A stretch of DNA of 64,000 bases from Streptomyces sp. SLBN-31 (GCF_006715395.1 NZ_VFNC01000002.1:2356001-2420000); one strand, 5' to 3'. Counted from the first letter of the stretch, positions 8,095 through 16,131 are shown. The notes: generated by a model not told the origin, from the sequence alone. Numbers and translations: made by a program.

Positions 8095-8796
8095 ATGGCG
8101 CACCTCGCGACTCCCCCGCCCCGCACCGGACTTCTCGTGATCCAGCCGCTCAAGAGACGCCGTTGCGCGGACTGCCAGGCGGGGCCGCTTGGGATGCTCG
8201 TGCTCGAAGAGGGAACGCCGCGCTGTCTGGACTGCGCCGACCTGGGACATCTGGTGTTCCTGCCGCGCGGCGACACGGCGTTGACGCGGCGGTCGCGGGA
8301 GGAGAGCACGCTGTCGGCGGTCGTCGTGCGGTTCAACCGTCGGAAGTCGCGCTACGAGCGGCAGGGCGTTCTGGTCGAGGAGGCGGGGCTGGCCCGGGCC
8401 GAGGAGCGCTGCCTGGCGGACGCGGAGGCGCGGCGCCGGCGTCGGGCCCGGGACGCGCGGCGGCGGGCCGCCGAGGACGTGCGGTTCGCGGAGGCGTTCG
8501 CGGCCGAGATACGGCGGCTGTTCCCCGGTTGTCCTCAGGAGCGGGCGCGGGCCGTCGCGGGTCACGCGTCGGCGCGGGGCAGCGGGCGGGTCGGCCGGAG
8601 CGCGGCCGGGCGGGCGTTGTCGGAGGGGGCGGTGGTCGCGGCGGTGGCGGCGTCCGTGCGGCATCTGGAGACGCCGTACGACCAGCTGCTGATGAGCGGG
8701 GTGCCGCGGCACGAGGCCAGACGGCGGATCAGGGCGGGGGTGGAGACGGTGCTGCGGAGCTGGCGGTCGGCGGGGACGGGTGCGGAGGCGGGCTGA
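8095..8796 (+). CDS. DUF2293 domain-containing protein
   Basis: 233 residues. The N-terminal third has two CxxC pairs (CADCQAGP and CLDCADLGHL), suggesting a small zinc-binding knuckle. The middle is a highly charged Arg/Glu/Ala helix (RCLADAEARRRRRARDARRR). The C-terminal part (FAEAFAAEIRRLFPGCP, then PYDQLLMSGVPRHEARRRI) is the DUF2293 domain. ATG at 8095 is preceded by GGAAGGA; an in-frame ATG at 8071 is an alternative start adding eight residues. Function is unknown. The mix of zinc knuckle and basic helix would suit nucleic-acid binding, but that is inference. Confidence 0.8.
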   Translation: MAHLATPPPRTGLLVIQPLKRRRCADCQAGPLGMLVLEEGTPRCLDCADLGHLVFLPRGDTALTRRSREESTLSAVVVRFNRRKSRYERQGVLVEEAGLARAEERCLADAEARRRRRARDARRRAAEDVRFAEAFAAEIRRLFPGCPQERARAVAGHASARGSGRVGRSAAGRALSEGAVVAAVAASVRHLETPYDQLLMSGVPRHEARRRIRAGVETVLRSWRSAGTGAEAG

Positions 8797-8950
8797 GGGA
8801 TCGGGAGCGGGGCCGGTGGTCGTGCCGTCGGCCTGGACGCTCGCGCATGGGCCCGCGTTCCTCGGCCATGGTCCCGGTGCTCGGACGGGGTTCGACTTGT
8901 GGTGACGGGGGCGCCGGGCGAGATACCGGCCGACACGGGGAGTTGAGGTT

Positions 8951-9433
8951 GTGGTGATCGATGGACCGTACTTCTGGCTGACGGTGCTGGGGGTGCTCGG
9001 GACCGGTGTGGTGGCCGGGGTGTTCTGCGGGTTCTCGACGTTCGTGATGAGGGCACTGGCCACGCTGCCGCCGGCACAGGGGGTGGCCGCGATGAACGCG
9101 ATCAACACCACGGCGGTGATGCCGGCGTTCATGATCGTGTTCGTGGGGTCGGCGGTGCTGTGCGCGGTGATCGGCGTGGTGACGTTCGTGCTGTGGCCCG
9201 AGAGCGGCACGGCGGAGCTGCTGGTGGGCAGTGCGCTGTATCTGTTCGGGTGCTTCGGGGTGACCATGGTGGCGAACGTGCCCCGCAACGAGATATTGGG
9301 CAGGCTGGATCCGGGCACCCCCGAGGCTGCGGCGTACTGGCCGTCGTACCTGCGCGAGTGGACGTTCTGGAACCACGTCCGGACGGTGGCCTCGGCCGGG
9401 GCGGCGCTGGCGTACGTGCTGGCGATCACCTGA
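8951..9433 (+). CDS. DUF1772 / anthrone-oxygenase-like integral membrane protein
   Basis: 160 residues with four hydrophobic segments, at about 8-30, 52-75, 82-105 and 138-158. The pattern GVFCGFSTFVMRAL, then AMNAINTTAVMPAFM and WNHVRTVAS, is the DUF1772 signature. The family includes anthrone oxygenases of aromatic polyketide pathways and many uncharacterised membrane proteins. No polyketide genes are nearby, so the function stays open. Start is GTG at 8951 or 8954. Downstream sits a 32-bp tandem repeat array. Confidence 0.8.
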   Translation: MVIDGPYFWLTVLGVLGTGVVAGVFCGFSTFVMRALATLPPAQGVAAMNAINTTAVMPAFMIVFVGSAVLCAVIGVVTFVLWPESGTAELLVGSALYLFGCFGVTMVANVPRNEILGRLDPGTPEAAAYWPSYLREWTFWNHVRTVASAGAALAYVLAIT

Positions 9434-9434
9434 A

Positions 9435-9530
9435 GGTGTCCTGAGACGTTCCGATTTCGGGCTCAGGGTGTCCTGAGACGTTCCGATGGCGGGCTGAGAG
9501 TGCCCTGAGAGGTTTCCGGGGCGGGCTGGG
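9435..9530. repeat. 32-bp tandem repeat, 3 copies
   Basis: Three copies with exact 32-bp spacing, their shared GTG at 9436, 9468 and 9500. The first two contain TCCTGAGACGTTCCGAT unchanged; the third has diverged. A possible fourth degraded copy follows at about 9532. The array lies between the DUF1772 gene and gltD and does not encode protein. Confidence 0.8.
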
Positions 9531-9661
9531 CGGCCTCTGAGAAGGCCGGTCCGAAAGCGCTGTCCGCCCACTCTGCGCCCGTGCCCGACCCGTCGTATCG
9601 TGGCCGGAAGAGTGCCGCCCTATTACGCACGGCCGTCGTACCCGCAGCAAGGAAACCGGCC

Positions 9662-11149
9662 ATGGCCGATCCCAAGGGTTTCATGACCACGCCCCGGCAG
9701 GACTGGCCCCGGCGGCCGGTCGAGGAGCGGGTGCGGGACTGGAACGAGGTCTACGTCCCCGGGGCGTTGCTGCCGATCGTCAACCGGCAGGCAGACCGTT
9801 GCATGGACTGCGGCGTGCCGTTCTGCCACGACGCCTGTCCGCTCGGCAACCTGATCCCGGAATGGAACGACCTGGTCAGCCGGGACGACTGGCGGCAGGC
9901 GGCCGACCGGCTGCACGCCACCAACAACTTCCCGGAATTCACCGGACGGTTGTGTCCGGCGCCCTGCGAGGCGGGGTGCGTGCTGGCGATCAACCAGCCC
10001 GCGGTCACCATCAAGAACGTCGAGGCGGCCATCGCCGACCGGGCCTGGGAACTGGGGCTGGCGCCGCCGCGGCCGCCGGAGCGGCTCTCCGGACGGACCG
10101 TCGCGGTGGTCGGCTCGGGGCCGACCGGGCTGGCGGCGGCACAGCAGCTGACGCGGGCCGGGCACACGGTCGCGGTGTACGAGCGGGACGACCGGCTCGG
10201 CGGGCTGATGCGGTACGGCATCCCGGAGTTCAAGATGGAGAAGCACCATCTGGAGCGGCGGATCGAGCAGATGCGGGCCGAGGGGACGAAGTTCCGCACG
10301 TCGATGGTGGTCGGCCGGGATGTCGGGGCGTCCGAGCTGCGCACGCGCTACGACGCCGTGGTGATCGCCACCGGGGCGACGGCGTGGCGCGAACTGCCCG
10401 TCCCGGGGCGCGAGCTGGACGGCATACATCAGGCCATGGAGTACCTTCCGCTGGCCAACCGGGTGTGCGAGGGGGACCTCGAGAGCTCCCCGGTGTCCGC
10501 CGCCGGGAAGCACGTCGTCATCGTCGGCGGCGGTGACACCGGCGCCGACTGCCTGGGTACGGCGGTGCGCCAACGGGCCGCCTCGGTCACCCAGTTGGAC
10601 ATCTACGCGCAGCCGGGCACCGAGCGGGACGAGGACGCCGAGCCGTGGCCGACGTACCCGAAGATCTACCGGTTGTCGGCCGCCCACGAAGAAGCGCGTG
10701 AGCTGCGGACGGCGCCGGCGGCGAGGGCGGACGCGCGGCTGTTCGCGGCGTCCACGCTCCGCTTCACCGGGGACGGGGGCGGGCATGTGCGATCGCTGCA
10801 TCTGGTCGAGGTCGACGCGGCCCGGCGCCCGTTGCCGGGCACCGGGCGAACACTGCCCGCCGACCTCGTGCTGCTGGCGCTCGGCTTCTCCGGGCCGGAC
10901 CGGGGCGACGGGCTGATCGACCAGCTGGGGCTTCAGATGGAGCCGCGCGGGACGATCAGGCGGGACGCCGGGTTCGTGACGAGTGTGCCGGGCGTGTTCG
11001 CCGCCGGGGACGCCGCTCGCGGGCAGTCGTTGATCGTGTGGGCGATCGCGGAGGGGCGGGCGGTGGCGGCGGCCGTGGACCGTCACCTGACGGGGAGCTC
11101 ACAACTGCCGGCACCGATCGGCCCGTTCGACCGGCCGATGATGGTGTAG
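9662..11149 (+). CDS. gltD: glutamate synthase small (beta) subunit-like oxidoreductase
   Basis: 495 residues with the full GltD architecture. An N-terminal 4Fe-4S region carries CMDCGVPFCHDACPLGN (Cys47, 50, 55, 59) and CPAPCEAGC. An FAD Rossmann motif follows (VAVVGSGPTGLAAAQQL), then an NADPH motif (VVIVGGGDTGADCLG) and a C-terminal FAD-closing segment (GVFAAGDAARGQSLIVWAI). It supplies electrons from NADPH to a partner. No gltB large subunit is adjacent, so this is an orphan or second GltD copy that may serve another acceptor. ATG at 9662 has AAGGAA upstream; the frame is open further but without family similarity. Confidence 0.9.
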   Translation: MADPKGFMTTPRQDWPRRPVEERVRDWNEVYVPGALLPIVNRQADRCMDCGVPFCHDACPLGNLIPEWNDLVSRDDWRQAADRLHATNNFPEFTGRLCPAPCEAGCVLAINQPAVTIKNVEAAIADRAWELGLAPPRPPERLSGRTVAVVGSGPTGLAAAQQLTRAGHTVAVYERDDRLGGLMRYGIPEFKMEKHHLERRIEQMRAEGTKFRTSMVVGRDVGASELRTRYDAVVIATGATAWRELPVPGRELDGIHQAMEYLPLANRVCEGDLESSPVSAAGKHVVIVGGGDTGADCLGTAVRQRAASVTQLDIYAQPGTERDEDAEPWPTYPKIYRLSAAHEEARELRTAPAARADARLFAASTLRFTGDGGGHVRSLHLVEVDAARRPLPGTGRTLPADLVLLALGFSGPDRGDGLIDQLGLQMEPRGTIRRDAGFVTSVPGVFAAGDAARGQSLIVWAIAEGRAVAAAVDRHLTGSSQLPAPIGPFDRPMMV

Positions 11150-11171
11150 CCGTACGGCGAACGGAGGTGCC

Positions 11172-11684
11172 TCAGCGGCGCCGCTCGTCCGTCCCCGCCA
11201 CCTTGCCCGTCGACAGCGCCACCCTGTTCCACGTGTTGATCGTGAGGATCAGGGCCAGCACGTGGGCGAGTTCCTCTTCGTCGAAGTGGGCAGCGGCCTC
11301 GGCGTAGACGTCGTCGGGGACGCCGCCGTCGGACACCAGGGTCACCGCCTCCGTCAGGGCGAGGGCGGCCTGCTCCTTCTCGGTGAAGAAGTGGCGGGCC
11401 TCGCGCCAGACGGCGACCATGTGCAGCCGGTCCTCGCTCTCCCCCGCCCTGCGGGCGTCGTTGGTGTGCATGTGCAGGCAGTACGCGCAGTGGTTGAGGA
11501 GCGAGGAACGGATCTGGACCAGTTCGACGAGCGTCGGGTCGAGGCCCTCGCGGGCGGCGGCGTCGAAGCCGACGAGGGCGCGGAAGACCTTCGGGGCGGA
11601 CTTCGCGAAGTCGAGGCGCGTGCGGGGCGAAGCGGCCGCGGCGGCGGGGCCGGCGGGGTTCGTGAGGGAGGTCGTGTGCGTCAT
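11172..11684 (-). CDS. carboxymuconolactone decarboxylase / AhpD-family protein
   Basis: 170 residues with the AhpD core. The redox motif is Cys66-Ala-Tyr-Cys69 followed by HMHTNDARR. EARHFFTEKEQAALALTEAVTLV and FDEEELAHVLALILTINTWNRVAL are the conserved flanking helices. Such proteins are alkylhydroperoxidase-type reductases or lactone decarboxylases; the CxxC with nearby His favours peroxidase activity. It is divergently transcribed from a MocR regulator only 47 bp away, which is probably its controller. The N-terminal 25 residues are Ala/Pro-rich and nonconserved. Confidence 0.88.
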   Translation of the reverse strand: MTHTTSLTNPAGPAAAAASPRTRLDFAKSAPKVFRALVGFDAAAREGLDPTLVELVQIRSSLLNHCAYCLHMHTNDARRAGESEDRLHMVAVWREARHFFTEKEQAALALTEAVTLVSDGGVPDDVYAEAAAHFDEEELAHVLALILTINTWNRVALSTGKVAGTDERRR

Positions 11685-11691
11685 GTGATCG

Positions 11692-11723
11692 ACCCTACGG
11701 ACCCGATAGACCGGTTGTAGGGT
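11692..11723. promoter_or_regulatory. inverted repeat in MocR/AhpD divergent promoter
   Basis: ACCCTAC at 11692-11698 and GTAGGGT at 11717-11723 form perfect 7-bp arms 18 nt apart. They almost fill the 47-bp gap between the two divergent starts. Wide-spaced symmetric half-sites are what a dimeric MocR regulator would bind, so this is a candidate operator. Confidence 0.45.
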
Positions 11724-11731
11724 GCATTTCC

Positions 11732-13153
11732 ATGGCGAAATCGTGGGTCAATTCCGCGGAGCGGGTCGGGACCGACCTGCATCTGGAGCTGTCCGGGACG
11801 GGCGGGCGGCGGGCCGCGCTCATCGCCGCGCTGCGCGAGGCCGTACGCGACGGGCGGCTCGCTCCCGGCACCCGGTTGCCGCCCTACCGCTCGCTCGCCG
11901 CCGACCTGGGCGTCGCCCGCAACACGGTGGCCGACGCGTACGCGGAGCTGGTCGCGGAGGGATGGCTGACCGCCCGGCAGGGATCGGGCACCCGTGTCGC
12001 GGACCGCGCCACCCCCTCATCGCCGACCGCCCCCACCCCCGTCCGCGCGCCCGCGCCCACACCCCCGCGCCCCCCGCTGCACGACCTGCGCCAGGGCACG
12101 CCGGACGCCTCCGCGTTCCCCCGCGCGGCCTGGCTGGCCTCCTACCGGCGGGCCCTCCAGCAGGCGCCCAACGAGGTGTTCGGACCCGGCGATCCGGCCG
12201 GGCGCGTCGAGCTGCGGGAGGCGCTCGCGGAGTATCTGGCACGCGCGCGTGGGGTGCGGACGGATGCGGACCGGATCGTGGTCTGCTCCGGGTTCGCGCA
12301 CGCCCTGCGGCTGCTGTTCGGCGGCGGAGTGCTGCGCGGGCCGCTGGCCGTGGAGGCGTACGGGCTGCCCTTCCACCGGGAGCTGCTCACGGCGGCGGGT
12401 GTGCGGACCGTACCGCTGCCCCTGGACGAACACGGGGCGCGGGTGGACCGGTTGGGGCGGGAGCGGGCCGTACTGCTCACGCCCGCACACCAGTTCCCGA
12501 CGGGCGGGCCGCTGCACGCCGAGCGACGGGCGGCCGTGATCGGCTGGGCACGCGCGCGTGGCAGTGTGGTGCTGGAGGACGACTACGACGGGGAGTTCCG
12601 CTACGACCGCAAGCCCGTCGGCGCCGTCCAGGGGCTCGACCCCGAGCGGGTGGTCCTGCTGGGCTCGGTCAGCAAGAGCCTGTCACCGGCCGTGCGGCTG
12701 GGCTGGATGGTGCTTCCGGAGCGGTACGTCGAGGGGGTGCTGGCGGCCAAGGGCGAACGCGAGGCGTGGGCGAGCGTCCTCGACCAGCTGAGCCTCGCCG
12801 ACTTCCTCGCGAGTGGCTCCTACGACCGTCATGTGCGGCGGATGCGGCAGCGGTACCGGAGCCGCCGCGACCGGCTCGTGGCCGCCCTCGCCGCGCAGGC
12901 GCCGCACGTCGGGGTGACCGGGGTGGCCGCCGGTCTGCACGCGGTGCTGCGGCTGCCGCCCGGCACCGAGCGGTCCGCCGTGAAGGCCGCGGCCTGGCAG
13001 GGCGTCGCGCTGGACGGGCTGGCCGGGTTCCGCCATCCGGAGACGGACATGGAGGCTGCCGACGGCCTGGTCGTGGGGTACGCGACACCGGCGGAGCACG
13101 CGTACGAGGCGGCGTTGGAGGCGCTGTGCCGGGGGCTGCCCGGCGCGCTCTGA
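11732..13153 (+). CDS. MocR-type GntR regulator with aminotransferase domain
   Basis: 473 residues: a winged-helix GntR N-terminus (about 22-90, LREAVRDGRLAPGTRLPPYR then LGVARNTVADAYAELVAEGW), a Pro-rich linker (about 91-115), and a fold-type I aminotransferase domain. The PLP-lysine region is VVLLGSVSKSLSPAVRLGW and the upstream Asp/Tyr motif is VLEDDYDGEFRYD. These regulators use bound PLP and an amino-acid-like effector. Related proteins include PdxR and TauR, but no vitamin B6 or taurine genes are adjacent. The divergent AhpD-like gene is the likely target. Confidence 0.9.
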   Translation: MAKSWVNSAERVGTDLHLELSGTGGRRAALIAALREAVRDGRLAPGTRLPPYRSLAADLGVARNTVADAYAELVAEGWLTARQGSGTRVADRATPSSPTAPTPVRAPAPTPPRPPLHDLRQGTPDASAFPRAAWLASYRRALQQAPNEVFGPGDPAGRVELREALAEYLARARGVRTDADRIVVCSGFAHALRLLFGGGVLRGPLAVEAYGLPFHRELLTAAGVRTVPLPLDEHGARVDRLGRERAVLLTPAHQFPTGGPLHAERRAAVIGWARARGSVVLEDDYDGEFRYDRKPVGAVQGLDPERVVLLGSVSKSLSPAVRLGWMVLPERYVEGVLAAKGEREAWASVLDQLSLADFLASGSYDRHVRRMRQRYRSRRDRLVAALAAQAPHVGVTGVAAGLHAVLRLPPGTERSAVKAAAWQGVALDGLAGFRHPETDMEAADGLVVGYATPAEHAYEAALEALCRGLPGAL

Positions 13154-13210
13154 GGGGGGTGGCGCGCCGTGCGGACCGACTCCCGGTGTCGGGGCGTCGG
13201 CCAGCACGAC

Positions 13211-13243
13211 CTGCGTGGACTGCGTGGACTGCGTGGACTGCGT
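13211..13243. repeat. 9-bp microsatellite-like repeat
   Basis: CTGCGTGGA is repeated three times in full and once in part without interruption. It lies in the 276-bp gap between the MocR gene and the DUF397 gene. The rest of that gap shows no gene; it becomes relatively A-rich at 13370-13405. Confidence 0.85.
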
Positions 13244-13429
13244 CAGATCCCTGTGCGGGACCGTCCGGTTGACACGTGCCACGAACGGCACGCGGAGGTC
13301 CGGGGCCGGCGTCTGCCGGCCTTCCCCCACGTCCTGCCGTCGATCTCGACCATCGGCTGATTACCCATCAATTCATAACCATGGAAAGGAAAACGGGAAG
13401 AAAAGTCGCTGGAGCGCCGGACCATCGCG

Positions 13430-13684
13430 TCACGACAGCAGAAAGTCGGCCTCCCCCGCCTTGGCGCCCTCGATGAACGCCGTCATCTCGTCGGTGGTGT
13501 AGATCAGCGCCGGGCCGTCCGGGTCGGTGGACTGGCGGACGGCGATGCGGCCGTCGGCGAGTTTCATCGCTTCCAGGCAGTTGCCGCCGTTGCCGCCGCT
13601 CCAGGGCTTGTGCCAGCCCTCGCTGCCCAACTCCCGCGCGGGCATGCCGTTGTAGACGTGTTTGCGCGGCTTGATGCGATCCAT
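13430..13684 (-). CDS. DUF397 small protein
   Basis: 84 residues of the DUF397 family. W-W and GG-NC-E signatures are visible as GWHKPWSGGNGGNCLEA, followed by IAVRQSTDPDGPALIYT and the C-terminal AFIEGAKAGEADFLL. DUF397 proteins in Streptomyces nearly always sit next to an XRE regulator of the WhiJ type. The Scr1/Scr2 pair of S. coelicolor, described as toxin-antitoxin-like, has the same architecture. The ATG directly abuts the stop of the upstream regulator gene, so the two are co-translated. Confidence 0.92.
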   Translation of the reverse strand: MDRIKPRKHVYNGMPARELGSEGWHKPWSGGNGGNCLEAMKLADGRIAVRQSTDPDGPALIYTTDEMTAFIEGAKAGEADFLLS

Positions 13685-14545
13685 TCACAGCTCCTTGCGG
13701 AGATCCCGGAGGATCTCCTTCGTGCGATGTGCCGTAGCGGCCTGCGCCGCCATGCGGTCCATGACCTCGAGGTGGGTCGCCACCTCGGCGCGCGCGTCCA
13801 GGTAGACGGCGCCGGTCAGGTACTCGCTGTAGACCATGTCCGGCAGTTCTGACATGGCAAATCGGAACAGCACGAAGGGGCCGAACGTGCCGGGGTGCGG
13901 GCCGCTCAGGAACGGCGCGACCTGCAGCGTGACGTTGGGCAGCTTCGTGGCGTCGAGCAGCTTGTCGATCTGGGCACGCATCACCTCCGGGTCGCCGACG
14001 GGGCGGCGCAGCGCGGTCTCGTCGAACACGGCCCAGAAACGGGGCGCGTCCGGGCGGGTGAGCAGTTCCTGGCGTTGTATGCGCAGCGCGACATGACGCT
14101 CGATGTCCTCGGGCCGGGTCTGGCCGATGGCGCCCGATCTCAGCACACCGCGCGCGTAGTCCTCGGTCTGCAACAGGCCGGGGACGAAGTGCGGATCGTA
14201 GGAGCGGATGAGGGAGGCCGCGCCCTCCAGGCTGACGTACATGGAGAACCAGCCGGGCAGGATGTCGTGGAACCGCTGCCACCAGCCCGGTTTGTTGGCC
14301 TCCTCGGCCAGCTGCACGAAGGTCTCGGCCTCCTCGTCGGAGACGCCGTAGGACTTCAGCAGCAGTTGCAGGTACGGGATTTTCAGGCCGACCTCGGCCA
14401 TCTCCATACGGCGGACCGTGGCGGGGGCGACGCGCAGGACCTTGGCGGCCTCCTCGCGCTTGAGTCCGGCGCGTTCCCGCAGGTCCAGCAGGCGTCGGCC
14501 GAGGACGACCTGACCGACCGTCGGCGCGGACCGCGGCTCGCTCAC
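13685..14545 (-). CDS. WhiJ-like XRE-family regulator (DUF5753)
   Basis: 286 residues. The N-terminal helix-turn-helix is LLDLRERAGLKREEAAKVLR followed by APATVRRMEMAEVGLK. The remainder is a DUF5753-type C-terminal domain: FVPGLLQTEDYARGVLRSG, LTRPDAPRFWAVFDETALRR, MVYSEYLTGAVYLD. The GTG start at 14545 is supported by GAGGGAGGTGGAGG just upstream; the reading frame beyond it is not conserved-looking. It belongs to the WhiJ family, which represses development and antibiotic genes together with a DUF397 partner and a neighbouring ATPase-fold protein. All three components are present here. Confidence 0.9.
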   Translation of the reverse strand: MSEPRSAPTVGQVVLGRRLLDLRERAGLKREEAAKVLRVAPATVRRMEMAEVGLKIPYLQLLLKSYGVSDEEAETFVQLAEEANKPGWWQRFHDILPGWFSMYVSLEGAASLIRSYDPHFVPGLLQTEDYARGVLRSGAIGQTRPEDIERHVALRIQRQELLTRPDAPRFWAVFDETALRRPVGDPEVMRAQIDKLLDATKLPNVTLQVAPFLSGPHPGTFGPFVLFRFAMSELPDMVYSEYLTGAVYLDARAEVATHLEVMDRMAAQAATAHRTKEILRDLRKEL

Positions 14546-14720
14546 CCTCCACCTCCCTCGACCCCTGGGAATCCACCAGCATGCTGACAGCCATACGGCG
14601 CCATTCGAAGACCTATTCGAAGATCTGTACGGTTCGGTACCGATCCACGCTGATCTCAACTGGCGCCGTTCGACGTGCTGTTGCGAGCAGTGTGCCACGC
14701 CGTTCCACAACGTCACACAG

Positions 14721-14756
14721 CACTCTGCAATTTTCAGAGTGACACTTGCCAAGTGT
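14721..14756. promoter_or_regulatory. paired inverted repeats in the XRE/HATPase divergent promoter
   Basis: Two palindromes lie end to end. CACTCTG(14721-14727)...CAGAGTG(14735-14741) has a 7-nt spacer, and ACACTTGCCAAGTGT (14742-14756) has 7-bp arms around one base. A promoter-like TTGCCA at 14747 and GATAGT at 14769 (16-bp spacer) would start transcription at about 14781. The second palindrome therefore overlaps the -35 element, which is suitable for repression by the adjacent XRE protein. Confidence 0.55.
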
Positions 14757-14781
14757 TCACGCCGGGGCGATAGTGGCAAGC

Positions 14782-15432
14782 GTGATTCCGTCCGCGCCCT
14801 TAGGAACAGACGCCGCCGAAGGCCACCCCCACAGCCTCGGTGCCGCCCCGGGAGCAGACCCCGCAGGGGTCGCCGCCGAGCGCCGGTTCCGATTCGAGCT
14901 GGCCGCCCATCCGGGCTCTCCCGCGCAGGCCAGACGCATGACCCGGGCGCGACTGAACGGCTGGTCGGTGTGCGAGGACGTCTGCGACACCGCCGCCCTG
15001 GTGGTCACCGAGCTGGTCACCAACGCCCTCGTCCACACCGCGAGCAGCCTCATCGTCTGCGAGCTGCACGACGGCGAGGACCTGGTGCGGATAGCCGTGC
15101 GTGACGAGGGCTGTGCGCCGGGTGCGCCCCATCCGTCGCGGGCTCGGCCCGAGGAGGAGCACGGGAGGGGACTGCTTCTTATCGACGCCCTCTGTCACGC
15201 GTGGGGAGCCCATGAACACGGCCCCGGTCTGCTGGTCTGGGCGGAGCTGCCGCGCAAGTCCGAGGAGCCGTGGCACGACTGCGGACCCTGCAACGACCTG
15301 GGCTGGGGAGCCCGCCCCAAGCCCGGCCCGGCCGGCGGCGACGGGGACGGCGACGAGGCGGACGCGCAGCACGGGACGGGGGCCGTGGGGGCCGCTCCGA
15401 CCGCGCGGCTCCGAGAGGGGGGACGGGAGTGA
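14782..15432 (+). CDS. HATPase_c anti-sigma-factor-like ATP-binding protein
   Basis: 216 residues. The GHKL ATP-binding fold is seen as DTAALVVTELVTNALVHTAS (N box), LVRIAVRDEGCAPG (G1 box) and HGRGLLLIDALCHAWG (G2 box). It matches the anti-sigma regulator (SpoIIAB/RsbW-like) proteins that accompany WhiJ/DUF397 loci. The C-terminal 60 residues are Gly/Asp-rich and probably disordered. GTG 14782 is preferred because a -10-like GATAGT lies seven bases upstream, implying a leaderless message. GTG 14773 and ATG-less upstream extensions are alternatives. The stop overlaps the next gene by GTGA. Confidence 0.8.
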   Translation: MIPSAPLGTDAAEGHPHSLGAAPGADPAGVAAERRFRFELAAHPGSPAQARRMTRARLNGWSVCEDVCDTAALVVTELVTNALVHTASSLIVCELHDGEDLVRIAVRDEGCAPGAPHPSRARPEEEHGRGLLLIDALCHAWGAHEHGPGLLVWAELPRKSEEPWHDCGPCNDLGWGARPKPGPAGGDGDGDEADAQHGTGAVGAAPTARLREGGRE

Positions 15433-15863
15433 GGGCCGCATCCGGCGGTCAGGTGCTGAGCCTGGACACGTTGGTCCGCCTCAAGCGCGGACTGCACGGC
15501 TCGGGCAGGCCCCGGCGGCTGCCCGTGCCCGAGGGGATGACGGCCCCCCTGGGCTGCGACGCGGTGGCGGTGCCCGCCTGCCTCGGCCCGCTGCTGATGC
15601 CCCGGCTGCCACGGGTGGGGTGCGTCTACGCCGATGAGGCGCACTGGTGGTGGCTGGTCCCGTCCGACTCCGACTACGCCCTGGAGTGGCCGGCCCCCGC
15701 CCTGTACGCCGCCGGGGCGGTTGTTCCGGACGCCCCGGCGGTCCCCGGCCTGATCCACAAGCCGGACGGCACGCTCCCGTACACCCCGCCGATACCGCTG
15801 TACCTGGCCCTGTGCCGGGTCACGGGCACGACGCCGACGTGGTCCCGCCCGGTGATCGCCTGA
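15429..15863 (+). CDS. conserved hypothetical protein
   Basis: 144 residues, starting at a GTG that overlaps the HATPase stop, so it is translationally coupled to the regulatory cassette. The protein is rich in Pro, Leu and Trp, with a HWWWLVPSDSDYALEWP centre and a C-terminus PLYLALCRVTGTTPTWSRPV. It has no transmembrane helix and no recognised catalytic motif. I recall similar proteins following WhiJ-locus ATPases in other streptomycetes but cannot name a family. Its coupling argues for a role alongside the ATP-binding protein. Confidence 0.7.
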   Translation: MRAASGGQVLSLDTLVRLKRGLHGSGRPRRLPVPEGMTAPLGCDAVAVPACLGPLLMPRLPRVGCVYADEAHWWWLVPSDSDYALEWPAPALYAAGAVVPDAPAVPGLIHKPDGTLPYTPPIPLYLALCRVTGTTPTWSRPVIA

Positions 15864-15939
15864 CGGGCTGTGGCCCGTGGTTGCGTAAACACCGGCGCGG
15901 GGAGCCGGGGTCCGGAGTCCGGGGTCACCCGGCACAGGG

Positions 15940-16025
15940 CCCGCGCTGCCCGTGCATCGCTCGGCACTGGACCCGCGCGGCCCGTGCATCGCTCGGCACC
16001 GAACCCGCGCGGCCCGTGCATCGCC
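15940..16025. repeat. 32-bp tandem repeat, 2.7 copies
   Basis: The unit CCCGCGCGGCCCGTGCATCG continues with a CTCGGCAC-type tail and starts at 15940, 15972 and 16004. The first two copies differ at four positions. It lies in the 268-bp gap upstream of the ABC exporter gene. No ORF with codon bias is present there. Confidence 0.85.
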
Positions 16026-16131
16026 ATGGGGCGTACGCCCGCGCGCTCGTCCTTCTCCCACCCGCGCCCTGCCCTCGCGGACGCCGTCCCGCGATAGTGG
16101 CCGTCCGGCGAGGTGAAGGGGGAAGCCGGCG

